Of a DNA stretch of 64,000 bases, positions 8,628 to 17,591 are shown piece by piece. The notes beneath the pieces are model-generated. The model saw nothing but the letters and a program-made list of their open reading frames with translations. It made no database searches and had not been told where the DNA came from. The stretch is from NCBI RefSeq assembly GCF_900113125.1, contig NZ_FOOG01000005.1, forward strand, positions 1-64,000, in the 5' to 3' direction. Position numbers and translations under genes: made by a program. Source of the stretch: Halobacillus alkaliphilus (GTDB lineage Bacteria; Bacillota; Bacilli; Bacillales; Halobacillaceae). Position 1 is the stretch's first letter; every line of letters starts with the position of its first letter.

Positions 8628-9536
8628 ATGGAAGATTCTTTAGCTTTATTAACTACAGAGCAGCGGAATCTGCGGTCTAAACATATGGATCAAATGTCGA
8701 CAGGTGAAATCCTCACCGTTATGAATAAAGAAGACCAGCAGGTTGCAGAAGCTGTGCAAACCGTACTTCCGCAAGTGGAGGTAGCGATCAAACATATTAC
8801 TGCGGCTTTAAAAAAAGGTGGGCGATTGTTTTACGTAGGGGCGGGAACGAGTGGGAGACTTGGAATCCTTGATGCGTCTGAATGTCCGCCTACGTTTATG
8901 GTTCCGCCGGAAAGAGTTCAGGCCGTTATGGCAGGGGGAGGTAGTGCGCTATCCCGTGCCAGGGAAAATTCGGAGGACAATGAGCAGCAGGGAAAAATGG
9001 ATCTTAAAGAGAAACAGCTCACTGATCTGGATGTGGTGGTAGGAATTACAGCAAGCGGCCGTACCCCATATCCTATCGGGGCTTTGAAATACGCAAGGGA
9101 GAAAGGTGCTTATACGATATCGCTCTCTTGCAATCCCTTATCGGAAATTAGTGCTTTTGCTGAAACTTCTATTGAAGTAGTGGTGGGACCTGAAGTTCTG
9201 ACAGGCTCTACTCGGTTGAAAGCAGCAACAGCCCACAAGATGATATTGAACATGATCAGCACCACAACGATGGTTCACCTCGGGAAGGTATATGAGAATT
9301 TAATGGTGGACGTTCATGCAAGTAATCATAAGCTCCGTGAGCGGGCCAAACGGATCATTGTGGAGTGCACGCAGACATCCTATGAAGTAGCTGACCAGGC
9401 CTTAGTCGAAGCAGATTTTCAAGTGAAGCCGGCTATTGTCATGCTGCAGGCAGGAGTTTCTTATGAGAAAGCGCTGAACCTGCTGGATAAGAATGAAGGT
9501 CATCTTCGGCAGGCGCTGAAAGCACAGGATGAATGA
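8628..9536 (+). CDS. murQ: N-acetylmuramic acid 6-phosphate etherase
   Basis: A 302-residue SIS-domain lyase that cleaves the lactyl ether of MurNAc-6-P, giving GlcNAc-6-P and D-lactate. Visible markers are GRLFYVGAGTSGRLGILDASE (sugar-phosphate loop and catalytic Glu), GITASGRTPY, TGSTRLKAATAHKMILNMIST and the NLMVDVHASNHKLRERA block. Length matches the family (about 300). ATG 8628 is chosen because GAAAGGTGG lies 9 bases upstream; a GTG inside that ribosome site is not a credible start. It lies 18 bases after murK, in the same operon. Cytoplasmic. Confidence 0.95.
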   Translation: MEDSLALLTTEQRNLRSKHMDQMSTGEILTVMNKEDQQVAEAVQTVLPQVEVAIKHITAALKKGGRLFYVGAGTSGRLGILDASECPPTFMVPPERVQAVMAGGGSALSRARENSEDNEQQGKMDLKEKQLTDLDVVVGITASGRTPYPIGALKYAREKGAYTISLSCNPLSEISAFAETSIEVVVGPEVLTGSTRLKAATAHKMILNMISTTTMVHLGKVYENLMVDVHASNHKLRERAKRIIVECTQTSYEVADQALVEADFQVKPAIVMLQAGVSYEKALNLLDKNEGHLRQALKAQDE

Positions 9537-9594
9537 TTTGAACACCACACAGTGGGTTTCAAATAAATTTACCAAATAAAAGGGGGAGCTTGCA

Positions 9595-10965
9595 TTGACC
9601 ATTTGGCGAAAACAATCGGCCTGGTTCATGTTGGTGGCATTTTTGGTTTTAGTTTTAGCAGCGTGCGCTCCGGGAGCAGGATCGGAGGACACAAGCAGTG
9701 AAAGTGAAGGGTCTGATTCGGAAGGAAGTTCAGAATCTGGCGGAGACGGAGAAATTTCCGGGGAGCTTGAAATTCAGTATTTCGTCGGAGGGTATGGAGA
9801 TTCCTGGTGGAAGGAAGTTATCGGTGATTTTGAAGAGAAATACCCTGATGTAACCATAACGGAACATGCGGGTCCAAATATCAATGAAGAGATGCGCTCG
9901 CGCTGGGTATCGGATGATCCGCCAGATGTTGTTTATATTGATGGTGCAGGATCCAGTGAAACTCAAATGGTGGAAGATGACCAGCTAATGAATTTGACGG
10001 AATGGATGAACGGCATCGAACTTGAAGACGGTACGCCGTTAAGTGAAAGCTTTATTGTAGACCCGGCTAAATATGATGGCGATGTGTATAGTCTGCCGCT
10101 CGTTTTTGATACTTGGGGCACATGGTATGACAGTGCCTGGTTTGAAGAAAAAGGCTGGGATGTACCGAAAGACTTCTCAGGTTTCATGGACACCATGGGA
10201 CAGATTAAACAAGAAGAGGACATTGCTCCATTTGTAACCACGGGTCAGTATCCTTATTACTTCTTGCGCGGTATGCTGTATCCAGCATTCGGTGCTGCAG
10301 GCGGTGACGAACTTCTTAATCAAGTTATTAAAGGAGAAAAGGGTGCCTGGACCAGTGAACCGGTACTTAATGTAATGAAAAAAGTAGAACAGATGCAGAA
10401 AGAGGGCTACATTGATCCTGGATTTGGGGCTCTGAACCATACGCAGTCGCAAATGAACTTTCTAATGCACGATAACGCGTTCATTCCAGTTGGCTTCTGG
10501 CTTCCGAATGAAATGGAAAAAGATACACCGGAAGACTTCCAGTATGGTTTTATTCCGTCTCCTATGCAGGATGAAGGAGAACCATATGCGATTGTACCGG
10601 ACCTAAGACCGCTTGCCATAGCTGAGAAAGCGGAGAATCCGGAAGCAGCCAAAGCATTTGTAGAATTTGTGTTTACGAAGGAATATGCGAAATTATTCTC
10701 TGAGCACACCGGTGCGATTATGAACCTTCAAGGTGTGGACTTAGCGTCCAGTGAAGAGGTTCCACAATTCTTAATTGAAGCGAATAAGATGATCAACGAT
10801 CCGGATCAGGTTCAAATTTATCAGAAACCACATCCGATGAGTTCAAATTTAGAAACTCCAATCAGTAACTCACTCGTTTCCCTGATGCTTGGTAATATTA
10901 CAGCGGAAGAGTTTGTAGAAGAAGCTGAAAAGGCAGCCAGTGAGTATCGCAGCAATTTGGAATAA
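9595..10965 (+). CDS. Sugar ABC importer, lipoprotein binding protein (candidate MurNAc/muropeptide-sugar binding)
   Basis: A 456-residue extracytoplasmic binding protein of the carbohydrate family 1 type. The signal peptide ends in the lipobox LAAC, followed by a long acidic Ser/Glu/Gly linker (residues ~25-50). That linker is usual in halophilic Bacillaceae lipoproteins. The domain covers about 55-456. The start is TTG with AAAGGGGGA upstream. Position between murQ and two permeases points to uptake of MurNAc, anhydro-MurNAc or a related amino sugar. The substrate is inferred from context. Confidence 0.85.
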   Translation: MTIWRKQSAWFMLVAFLVLVLAACAPGAGSEDTSSESEGSDSEGSSESGGDGEISGELEIQYFVGGYGDSWWKEVIGDFEEKYPDVTITEHAGPNINEEMRSRWVSDDPPDVVYIDGAGSSETQMVEDDQLMNLTEWMNGIELEDGTPLSESFIVDPAKYDGDVYSLPLVFDTWGTWYDSAWFEEKGWDVPKDFSGFMDTMGQIKQEEDIAPFVTTGQYPYYFLRGMLYPAFGAAGGDELLNQVIKGEKGAWTSEPVLNVMKKVEQMQKEGYIDPGFGALNHTQSQMNFLMHDNAFIPVGFWLPNEMEKDTPEDFQYGFIPSPMQDEGEPYAIVPDLRPLAIAEKAENPEAAKAFVEFVFTKEYAKLFSEHTGAIMNLQGVDLASSEEVPQFLIEANKMINDPDQVQIYQKPHPMSSNLETPISNSLVSLMLGNITAEEFVEEAEKAASEYRSNLE

Positions 10966-10977
10966 GACATAAAAGGG

Positions 10978-11014
10978 ATGGAATGTGGAGGCTCAAGCCA
11001 ATTCCACATTCCAT
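10978..11014 (+). terminator. Intercistronic hairpin (attenuator) after the binding-protein gene
   Basis: Arms ATGGAATGTGGA (10978-10989) and TCCACATTCCAT (11003-11014) are perfectly complementary, followed by TTTT. It lies inside the operon, so it may reduce rather than stop transcription into the permeases. Confidence 0.7.
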
Positions 11015-11047
11015 TTTTACTACCTATCCTGAAAAGAGGTGAAAGAG

Positions 11048-11941
11048 ATGGTTCAGTCGAAAAAGCAGCGTAATCTATTTCTTGCTTTTTGTCTCGTACC
11101 TACGTTCTTAATGTTTTCGGTGTTTACTCTCTATCCATTGTTCAACGGGTTGTATTACTCCTTTTTTGAGTGGTCGGGTGCATCGTCTCTCGCAGAGTTT
11201 GTCGGTTTTGATAATTATAAACGGCTTTTAAACGATGATATTATCCCCTTAACTATACTTCATGACTATTTTCTTGTGGTTACGAAAGTGATCGGCATCA
11301 TGATTCTGGCTACTTTCTTTGCGGTCGCGTTAACCCAGATGAAAATAAAAGAAGCCCCCTTTTACCGCATCGTCTTTTTCTTCCCGAATATTATGTCGGT
11401 CGTGGTTATCGGTATTCTGTGGATGTTCATCTACAACCCGAGTCTTGGACTTGTTAACTCAGGTCTGGAATTTATCGGCCTTGAAAGCTGGACGCGTCCA
11501 TGGCTTGGAAGTGAAGACTGGGCGCTGCCAAGTCTTGTCCTGCCTTCCGTCTGGGCAGGGATTGGATTATTCATGCTTATGCTGATGGGCGGAATTTCAA
11601 ATATCTCGAAAAGCTACTATGAAGCAGCGGAAATTGATGGAGCCACGGAATGGCAGCAGTTTTGGAAAGTAACGCTGCCGTTGATTTGGCCGCAGATAAA
11701 AATATCCATTCTATACATTATTATTACCACATTGAATGGGTCGTTTATTATCGTTCAGGTTATGACAAAGGGCGGTCCGAATAACTCCACACACGTAATG
11801 GGGTCGTACCTTTATGAACAGGCTTTTGTAAAATATAACTTCGGCTACGGAGCGACGATTGGTGTCATGATCCTGGTTTTATCGCTAATTACCGTGCTGA
11901 TTATGCAGTTCTTTATGAGAAGAGAGAAAGTAGAATATTAA
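11048..11941 (+). CDS. Sugar ABC importer permease, MalF/UgpA type
   Basis: A six-helix inner-membrane permease of about 297 residues. The cytoplasmic EAA loop is present as YEAAEIDGATEWQQFWKVTLP, which contacts the ATPase. ATG 11048 is preferred because the upstream GTG at 11039 lies within the ribosome site AGAGGTG. It partners the permease that starts 18 bases downstream. No ATPase gene is in the operon. Confidence 0.9.
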   Translation: MVQSKKQRNLFLAFCLVPTFLMFSVFTLYPLFNGLYYSFFEWSGASSLAEFVGFDNYKRLLNDDIIPLTILHDYFLVVTKVIGIMILATFFAVALTQMKIKEAPFYRIVFFFPNIMSVVVIGILWMFIYNPSLGLVNSGLEFIGLESWTRPWLGSEDWALPSLVLPSVWAGIGLFMLMLMGGISNISKSYYEAAEIDGATEWQQFWKVTLPLIWPQIKISILYIIITTLNGSFIIVQVMTKGGPNNSTHVMGSYLYEQAFVKYNFGYGATIGVMILVLSLITVLIMQFFMRREKVEY

Positions 11942-11959
11942 CCGGCAGGAGGGGAGAAA

Positions 11960-12799
11960 GTGAAACGTAAAGGCGGATTTTTCTCACGATCTTTTGTGCG
12001 CATTCCACTTATTATCTGGTCGCTCGCTGTTTTATACCCAATCGTGTGGATGATTCTCGGCGCATTTAAATCCAATGCTGAAATTTACTCCAATCCCTGG
12101 GGTATGCCTGAATCATTTAATTTCAGTAACTTCGTGGACGCATGGACCAATTATAATATCGATATTAGTGTGTTTAATAGTTTAATTGTTACCGGTCTTG
12201 GGGCGTTATTAACGCTCGCTATGGCCATTCCGACTTCTTATGCTTTGGAGAGGATGAGGTTTCGCGGCAACCGGTTGCTATTTACGTTGTACATTTCAGC
12301 GATGATGATTCCGATGGTGCTCGGGTGGATCCCGTTGTTTTTCTTATTGATGCAGCTGAATCTGCTTGATAATATCTTTGGACTCGCTATCGTTTATGCC
12401 GTCAGTCAGCTTCCTTTCAGTATTTTCGTGCTGACCAGCTTTATGGCAACGATCCCTAAATCCTTGGAAGAAGCGGCATCGATTGATGGGATGAGTCCCT
12501 ACGGCATTTTATGGAAAATTATCACGCCGCTTTCGACAACAGGGATCATTACCGTAACCATAATGAACATGATACAATTTTGGAATGAATACTTTATGGC
12601 GTTGATTTTTTTACAATCCGAGGAGAACTATACGCTGGCACTCGCAATTGATTACATTAGTAATGAGACACAATATACCAATGCATGGGGAACGCTGTTT
12701 GCAAGTCTTGTCATTGCCATTGTTCCTGTTATTATTCTCTATGCAATTTTCCAGCGCAGGATTGTGAAAGGCATGACTGAAGGAGCTATTAAAGGATAA
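11960..12799 (+). CDS. Sugar ABC importer permease, MalG/UgpE type
   Basis: A 279-residue, six-helix permease. The EAA loop reads EEAASIDGMSPYGILWKIITPL, and the family-typical C-terminus ends VKGMTEGAIKG. GTG start with AGGAGGGGAG upstream. Together with the preceding permease it forms the membrane channel of the importer. Confidence 0.9.
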   Translation: MKRKGGFFSRSFVRIPLIIWSLAVLYPIVWMILGAFKSNAEIYSNPWGMPESFNFSNFVDAWTNYNIDISVFNSLIVTGLGALLTLAMAIPTSYALERMRFRGNRLLFTLYISAMMIPMVLGWIPLFFLLMQLNLLDNIFGLAIVYAVSQLPFSIFVLTSFMATIPKSLEEAASIDGMSPYGILWKIITPLSTTGIITVTIMNMIQFWNEYFMALIFLQSEENYTLALAIDYISNETQYTNAWGTLFASLVIAIVPVIILYAIFQRRIVKGMTEGAIKG

Positions 12800-12801
12800 G
12801 C

Positions 12802-13680
12802 GTGGTGATATGGATGAAGAACTCTTTAACCGGCGGGCTCGTGATATTGAACGAAATGAAGGATAAGCTTCCCCCATCTGAGCGTAAAATCGCACAGTTT
12901 ATACTTGATCAGCCTCATGAGGCGATCCATTGTACGGCCAGTCAACTGGGAGAATTAAGTTCTACCAGCAGCGCGGCCGTCATGAGATTATGCAAATCTC
13001 TTGGGTTAAAAGGATTACAGGAACTTAAACTGCGTATATCCGGCGATCTACAGAAAAAGCCCGGATCGAAATACCGGGATATTCAGCCGGGTGAGCAGCC
13101 GGACTCTATTGTTGAAAAAGTAACAAGTAACAGCATGCAGGCAATCAATGAAACGACTGAGCTGGTCGATTATGAAACGCTGGCACGGGCAGTTGAGGTG
13201 CTTAAGAACGCCCGGAGAATCCACTTCTTTGGTGTGGGGGCGTCTGGCATTGTGGCGCAAGATGCTCAGCAGAAATTCTTGAGGATGAACAAAAGTACAT
13301 CTGCTTTTACAGATCTTCATAATGCAGTAATGAATATTGCTAACGTAGATGAGCAGGACGTGGTCTTTGGGATTTCATTTTCCGGGGAAACGTATGAAAC
13401 AGCTAAAGTTATGGAGATCGCGAAGGAAAAAGGTGCAAAAACGATCAGCCTGACAAGATATGGCCAGTCACCGGTGACGAATTCAGCTGACATCTCTTTG
13501 TTTATTTCCGCTTCCCGGGAAATACCAGCGCCATTCAGGAGTGGTGCGACTTCTTCCCGGCTAGCTCAGCTGCACATGATTGATATCCTGTTTGTGAACC
13601 TTGTTACGGAGCAGTACGAGCAAGCCTCCGCCTACTTTAATGAAATTACAGATGTGATGAACCAGCTGAAAGGAAAATAA
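12802..13680 (+). CDS. murR: RpiR/MurR-type transcriptional regulator with SIS domain
   Basis: About 292 residues. The N-terminal helix-turn-helix domain (about 10-85) contains LPPSERKIAQFILDQP and the recognition region TSSAAVMRLCKSLGLKG. The C-terminal SIS domain (about 125-265) contains FFGVGASGIVAQDA and GISFSGETYETAKV and binds sugar phosphates. In B. subtilis and E. coli, MurR regulators of this family respond to MurNAc-6-P. Last gene of the operon, 2 bases after the permease stop. The start is uncertain: GTG 12802, or ATG 12814 with GGTGAT upstream. The inverted repeat over the murK promoter is a possible binding site. Confidence 0.85.
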   Translation: MVIWMKNSLTGGLVILNEMKDKLPPSERKIAQFILDQPHEAIHCTASQLGELSSTSSAAVMRLCKSLGLKGLQELKLRISGDLQKKPGSKYRDIQPGEQPDSIVEKVTSNSMQAINETTELVDYETLARAVEVLKNARRIHFFGVGASGIVAQDAQQKFLRMNKSTSAFTDLHNAVMNIANVDEQDVVFGISFSGETYETAKVMEIAKEKGAKTISLTRYGQSPVTNSADISLFISASREIPAPFRSGATSSRLAQLHMIDILFVNLVTEQYEQASAYFNEITDVMNQLKGK

Positions 13681-13699
13681 CTATTAAATCCAGTAATTC

Positions 13700-13742
13700 C
13701 CACCTCAAATCATCCATATTATTCCACCTCAGGTCTTGCATA
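13700..13742 (+). repeat. PAL repeat, direct pair of half-elements
   Basis: Two degenerate direct copies of the PAL core: CCACCTCAAATCATCCATA (13700-13718) and CCACCTCAGGTCTTGCATA (13724-13742). They do not form a hairpin with each other. Confidence 0.7.
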
Positions 13743-13755
13743 AATTTCCATTTAT

Positions 13756-13787
13756 CCATCTGCTTGCGGATCTGCAGGTGGTTTTTT
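13756..13787 (+). terminator. Terminator of the amino-sugar operon
   Basis: Arms CCATCTGC (13756-13763) and GCAGGTGG (13774-13781), one mismatch, followed by six T. Confidence 0.75.
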
Positions 13788-13886
13788 GCTTTTCAGTCAG
13801 GGCATAACAGTTGTTCTAAAATCTAAAACCCCTTACCATAGAAGGAGTAAAATATAAGCAATGAACATGAAAAGGTGGATGCTGCA

Positions 13887-16067
13887 GTGAAGCAATTCCT
13901 ATATAGATCCTATTGGCTCCGCCGGTTACTAGCCTCTGATCCTGGACGGAAACGTTTGAATCAGGCTGGTAAAGCGACCATTAGTTTAATTTCCTCCGTT
14001 TTTACAACTACTCTTATTTTAAATCTACTGGGTCTTGAGCCGCTTTTGCCCTCTATCATCTCAGGAATTGCCGGACTCATGGGAATCATGGTCGTAATGG
14101 ATGATACGAAAGAAAAGAAGCAATTGACTACCCTGCTGCTTGCGCTGGCCGCTGGATGCGGCGTGACGTTAGGCTCTTTATTAGCGTGGAACGCTATCCT
14201 CGTTTCCGCATTAATGATTGTTATTATATTTAGTGGCTTTTACTTCTCAAGGTACGGCAGCCGATACTTTTCTCTTGGTATGATAGGCTTTTTTACAGTC
14301 TATTTTTCTTCTTTTTTAAAACTATCACCCGCTCAATTTCCCTTATTTTATTTGGCGATCTCCATTGGAATCATCTATGCATTCCTTTATAATTTTGTCA
14401 TTTTCAAGGACTCCGTTCAGCTTCTCAAGCGAAGTATGCGTTCTTTTCACCGCCAGGCAAACCTTACATTTCAACTATTGATCGAAATTATTCAAGATCC
14501 TGAAACGAGTGAATCACGAAGAAGAAAACTTGAGTACAACGTTCGGAAGTTGAGGGAATACGCGAATAATGTTTCGACTGACCTAAGTGCTCAGGATATT
14601 AAAGGCATCTGGCCCGGTCTCACAGCAAAGCAGCTTAAGCTCTATGTGTTCGATACGGCTATGTTTGTTATGACGCTGGCTGACAGTTTACAAAAGTTGA
14701 AAAAAGATGACGCACTCGAGATGGCTGAACTGCGCAAGTTGCTTGTACAGGTTATATCCACATTGCAGGCAGCTGAAGTTCTTGATCAGGACTATAAGGA
14801 GAAAAACCTCGTGGAAGCGGAAGATGTCATTAGGTCGTTGCAGTCATTCATAAACGATTTATTTAACAAGCATCCTTCGCGTCCGGAAGGGTGGATTTAC
14901 TTACTTCGCCGCATAGAGGCCATTGCAAGTCATGTTACTGAAGGGGCACTCCGCATCCAGTATTCTCTGCAAACGATCGACTTTCCACACGCAGAAGCAG
15001 AGGATGAAGCGGAAGAAGATGAGGAAGATGAGAAAGAGAAGGAAGAGGAGAAGGGGCTGAAGCCCACCACAAAAAAAGCCATTCAATCACTCATTGCCGG
15101 GACAATTGCCATTATAGTAGGTTACCTCATCTCTCCTATTCAGCCATATTGGGTACTGCTGACTACATTTATTGTTCAATTGGGTACAGAGACGGTAGGC
15201 CGGACTTATTTGAAAGGATTAGAGCGCTCGGTAGGAACGCTGATTGGTGCCATAATTGGTTTTATCCTTGCTACTCTTGTGTCTGGAAACCCGACACTTG
15301 AAGTGATACTTCTATTTTCCGTGATTTTTTTAGCTTTTTACTTATTAACGGTTTCCTACACCATTATGAGTCTTTTTATCACCATGCTGATTGCCTTTAT
15401 GTATGACTTGATCCTCGGCGGGATTAGTATGGAACTGTTAGGGGCCCGCGTTATAGATACTATTGCAGGAGGCGCTATCGCTCTTGGAGTTTCCGCTTTC
15501 ATTTATCCCACCAAAACCATGGACAAGGTATCGGAAGCTTTCAAAGATTACTTAAATGAACTGGATTCTTATGTCCAACGATATATTCAAAGTCTAAAGC
15601 AGCCGACAGGTGTTAAAGACATGGCGGATATTGCCTTCGAACTGGATGGTAAAATTCAAACCATTGAAGATGAATCGAGACCTGTTCTTCAGGGGCCTGG
15701 TGTCCGGAAATATTCTGGACTTCCACGCTGGATTACCATCTTTACGGCTATTAACTATTATGCCAAGCATTTAGTCGCCTCTTCCTACCAGAAGAATTTC
15801 CACTATCCAAAAGAAGTGAGCAGCGTTTTCCTAACAGTGGAAGAGAAATTTACGCATAACATTCAAGTGTTAACGAAGATGATTGAAACAGATGAATGGA
15901 CAGGGACATTGCATGATTTACAGGAAGAACGGGAAAAAATTGAACGATTCGCCCCCGGTCATCAAGACAATCAAGGCGATCTTGTTCATCACTTATACTA
16001 TATTTGGAAGATTAATCAGTCGCTCTTGTTGCTGGGTAATCATATGGGAATAGACAAAAGAAAATAG
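13887..16067 (+). CDS. FUSC-family membrane protein (aromatic acid exporter-like)
   Basis: About 726 residues. An N-terminal block of roughly six helices (to about residue 175) is followed by a cytoplasmic helical region. An extremely acidic Glu/Asp/Lys stretch lies near 375-390. A second helix block (about 395-545) contains the FUSC signature PYWVLLTTFIVQ with TVGRTYLKGLERSVGTLIGAIIG nearby, and a cytoplasmic C-terminal domain ends the protein. FUSC proteins include p-hydroxybenzoate efflux (AaeB) and YccS/YhfK types; the substrate is unknown. GTG 13887 is chosen because AAAGGTGG lies 8 bases upstream. The earlier GTG 13875 is inside that site. Confidence 0.8.
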   Translation: MKQFLYRSYWLRRLLASDPGRKRLNQAGKATISLISSVFTTTLILNLLGLEPLLPSIISGIAGLMGIMVVMDDTKEKKQLTTLLLALAAGCGVTLGSLLAWNAILVSALMIVIIFSGFYFSRYGSRYFSLGMIGFFTVYFSSFLKLSPAQFPLFYLAISIGIIYAFLYNFVIFKDSVQLLKRSMRSFHRQANLTFQLLIEIIQDPETSESRRRKLEYNVRKLREYANNVSTDLSAQDIKGIWPGLTAKQLKLYVFDTAMFVMTLADSLQKLKKDDALEMAELRKLLVQVISTLQAAEVLDQDYKEKNLVEAEDVIRSLQSFINDLFNKHPSRPEGWIYLLRRIEAIASHVTEGALRIQYSLQTIDFPHAEAEDEAEEDEEDEKEKEEEKGLKPTTKKAIQSLIAGTIAIIVGYLISPIQPYWVLLTTFIVQLGTETVGRTYLKGLERSVGTLIGAIIGFILATLVSGNPTLEVILLFSVIFLAFYLLTVSYTIMSLFITMLIAFMYDLILGGISMELLGARVIDTIAGGAIALGVSAFIYPTKTMDKVSEAFKDYLNELDSYVQRYIQSLKQPTGVKDMADIAFELDGKIQTIEDESRPVLQGPGVRKYSGLPRWITIFTAINYYAKHLVASSYQKNFHYPKEVSSVFLTVEEKFTHNIQVLTKMIETDEWTGTLHDLQEEREKIERFAPGHQDNQGDLVHHLYYIWKINQSLLLLGNHMGIDKRK

Positions 16068-16101
16068 CAGCTTAAAGCACCCTTTTTTCATACATGTACA
16101 A

Positions 16102-16136
16102 AAAGAGCAGCTTCCCGATGATGGAGGCTGCTCTTT
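16102..16136. terminator. Bidirectional terminator
   Basis: Arms AAAGAGCAGCTTCC (16102-16115) and GGAGGCTGCTCTTT (16123-16136), one mismatch, between convergent genes (FUSC on +, GAF-STAS on -). Confidence 0.85.
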
Positions 16137-16160
16137 CTTATGAATTAGTTTAAACTGCGT

Positions 16161-17024
16161 TTACGTTTCCTGCTTTTCAATCAATCTAAATCCAATATAC
16201 TCAAGCGCGGACTCCAGATTCGGCACCGTTTTAGTATTTAGATGAAGAAGCTGAGTGTTGTTGACTTCATGTTTTGCAATTTCCGGCGTAATGCCTGTCA
16301 TGATGGTTTCCATCCCCATCAGTTTTAAAGATCGTACCAGTTCAATCAGCACACTTGGAAAGGTGTTATCGATGATTACGAGTCCGGACAAGTCGATAAC
16401 GAAAGAGTCGATGTCATTATCAACCCCGTACTGAAGTACCGTTTCCATAATCTTATCTGCTCTGTAACCATCAATAATGCCCTGCAGTGTCAGAATAGAA
16501 ACACCGCTCGTGATCGGAATAATGGGAACGTTTAAAAGCCCCATGTTATATTTCGTTTCATCCAAGTCAATAAGATGAGAAAGAATCTCGGCCATTGATC
16601 TTAAATATTCGACATCTTCATTACTGAAGTTCTTTTCCTCTTTATCCATCACACATAAGGTACCAAAAACGTGACCATTCGTGTTTTTTAACGTGACACC
16701 AAGAAATCCCTTCACTTCCAACTGAGACGTGACTTCAAGTTCTCTCGTTAATTCATCCTCCGATAAATTATCCGTGTAAATGAAGTCCTCATCTTCAGAA
16801 ATAATAAGACGGCAGTAAGTGCCGCCATACTCCACGCTATAGCCTTCTGGAATAATATCATCTTCTCTATTAAACGAGCTAAGAACCGTCATCGCTGTCT
16901 TGCCGCGCTTTGTAACATATGCTGTATTTACATTTAACTGCCTGCTGATGATTTCAAACATTTTACGGGACACCGTTTTTAGTGAATGAAATTCGGAAGA
17001 GGCTAAATTATATTGACTGGACAT
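16161..17024 (-). CDS. GAF-STAS protein, RsbR-like stress signalling regulator
   Basis: A 287-residue cytoplasmic protein. The N-terminal GAF-type sensor domain (about 15-150) includes GYSVEYGGTYCRLI and FLGVTLKNTNGHVFGTLCVMD. The C-terminal STAS domain (about 165-282) includes PIIPITSGVSILTLQGIIDGYRA and FVIDLSGLVIID. RsbR paralogues share this layout: a variable N-terminal sensor fused to STAS, feeding the stressosome and sigma-B. In RsbR the STAS motif is DLTG with a phosphorylated Thr; here the position is Ser (DLSG). Single-gene unit; ATG with AAAGGGGAAGG upstream. The ligand of the GAF domain is unknown. Confidence 0.75.
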   Translation of the reverse strand: MSSQYNLASSEFHSLKTVSRKMFEIISRQLNVNTAYVTKRGKTAMTVLSSFNREDDIIPEGYSVEYGGTYCRLIISEDEDFIYTDNLSEDELTRELEVTSQLEVKGFLGVTLKNTNGHVFGTLCVMDKEEKNFSNEDVEYLRSMAEILSHLIDLDETKYNMGLLNVPIIPITSGVSILTLQGIIDGYRADKIMETVLQYGVDNDIDSFVIDLSGLVIIDNTFPSVLIELVRSLKLMGMETIMTGITPEIAKHEVNNTQLLHLNTKTVPNLESALEYIGFRLIEKQET

Positions 17025-17216
17025 AAATACCTTCCCCTTTACCTCTTATGGTGAAAAACCTTATTCTATTCTACCATAATAATCATTCAGAAGAATGATA
17101 GATTCGTCCTTTTTAAAAAGGTCACACGCTCCGACAATGTATGTAGTTTCCACGTAGCTTATCAATGGAGGTATGTAACCTCTGAGTCCCGTCGTAATAA
17201 GTACTCTGGTGTCCTT

Positions 17217-17571
17217 TTGTACAATTTCCGTGAAAGGGTCAGCCAGTTGAAGATTTACATAATTACATTGTTATTCTCATTTCCTGCATGGATTTTGATT
17301 CATTGGGGAATGGGTCTTGAGGAAGCAGAAGTGATCAATGAATTCTTCTATTGGGGGCTCACTCTTCTTATTATTGGAGCCAGCTTTTATATTGGCCAAA
17401 CGGGATTTCCTCAAATTTTTTTCGGAAGTAAGAGACTTTCTCAATTGATCGTTCCACGTTCGTGAGCTCAGGGGCGCGTAGATGAGAGAATCTCAGGAGA
17501 TTTCGATCTTCTTAGCAGCAGGGAGCGGATCCATACTGTATTCTATTATTCTCTTGTGGCTCCTCTTATAA
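17217..17571 (+). pseudogene. Possible broken small membrane protein gene (DUF3899-like)
   Basis: The first frame (17217-17465; better start TTG 17247 with AAAGGG upstream) encodes two hydrophobic helices ending ...FGSKRLSQLIVPRS. A second frame, shifted by one base (ATG 17482 to stop 17571), encodes a short hydrophilic start and then one more membrane helix (SILYSIILLWLLL). Small DUF3899-type membrane proteins have two helices, a basic loop and a final helix in one frame. This pair therefore looks like such a gene broken by a frameshift plus a stop. Family assignment is from memory and weak; two real small genes remain possible. Confidence 0.4.
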
Positions 17572-17591
17572 TTAAGAAAGGCGGTCTACAC

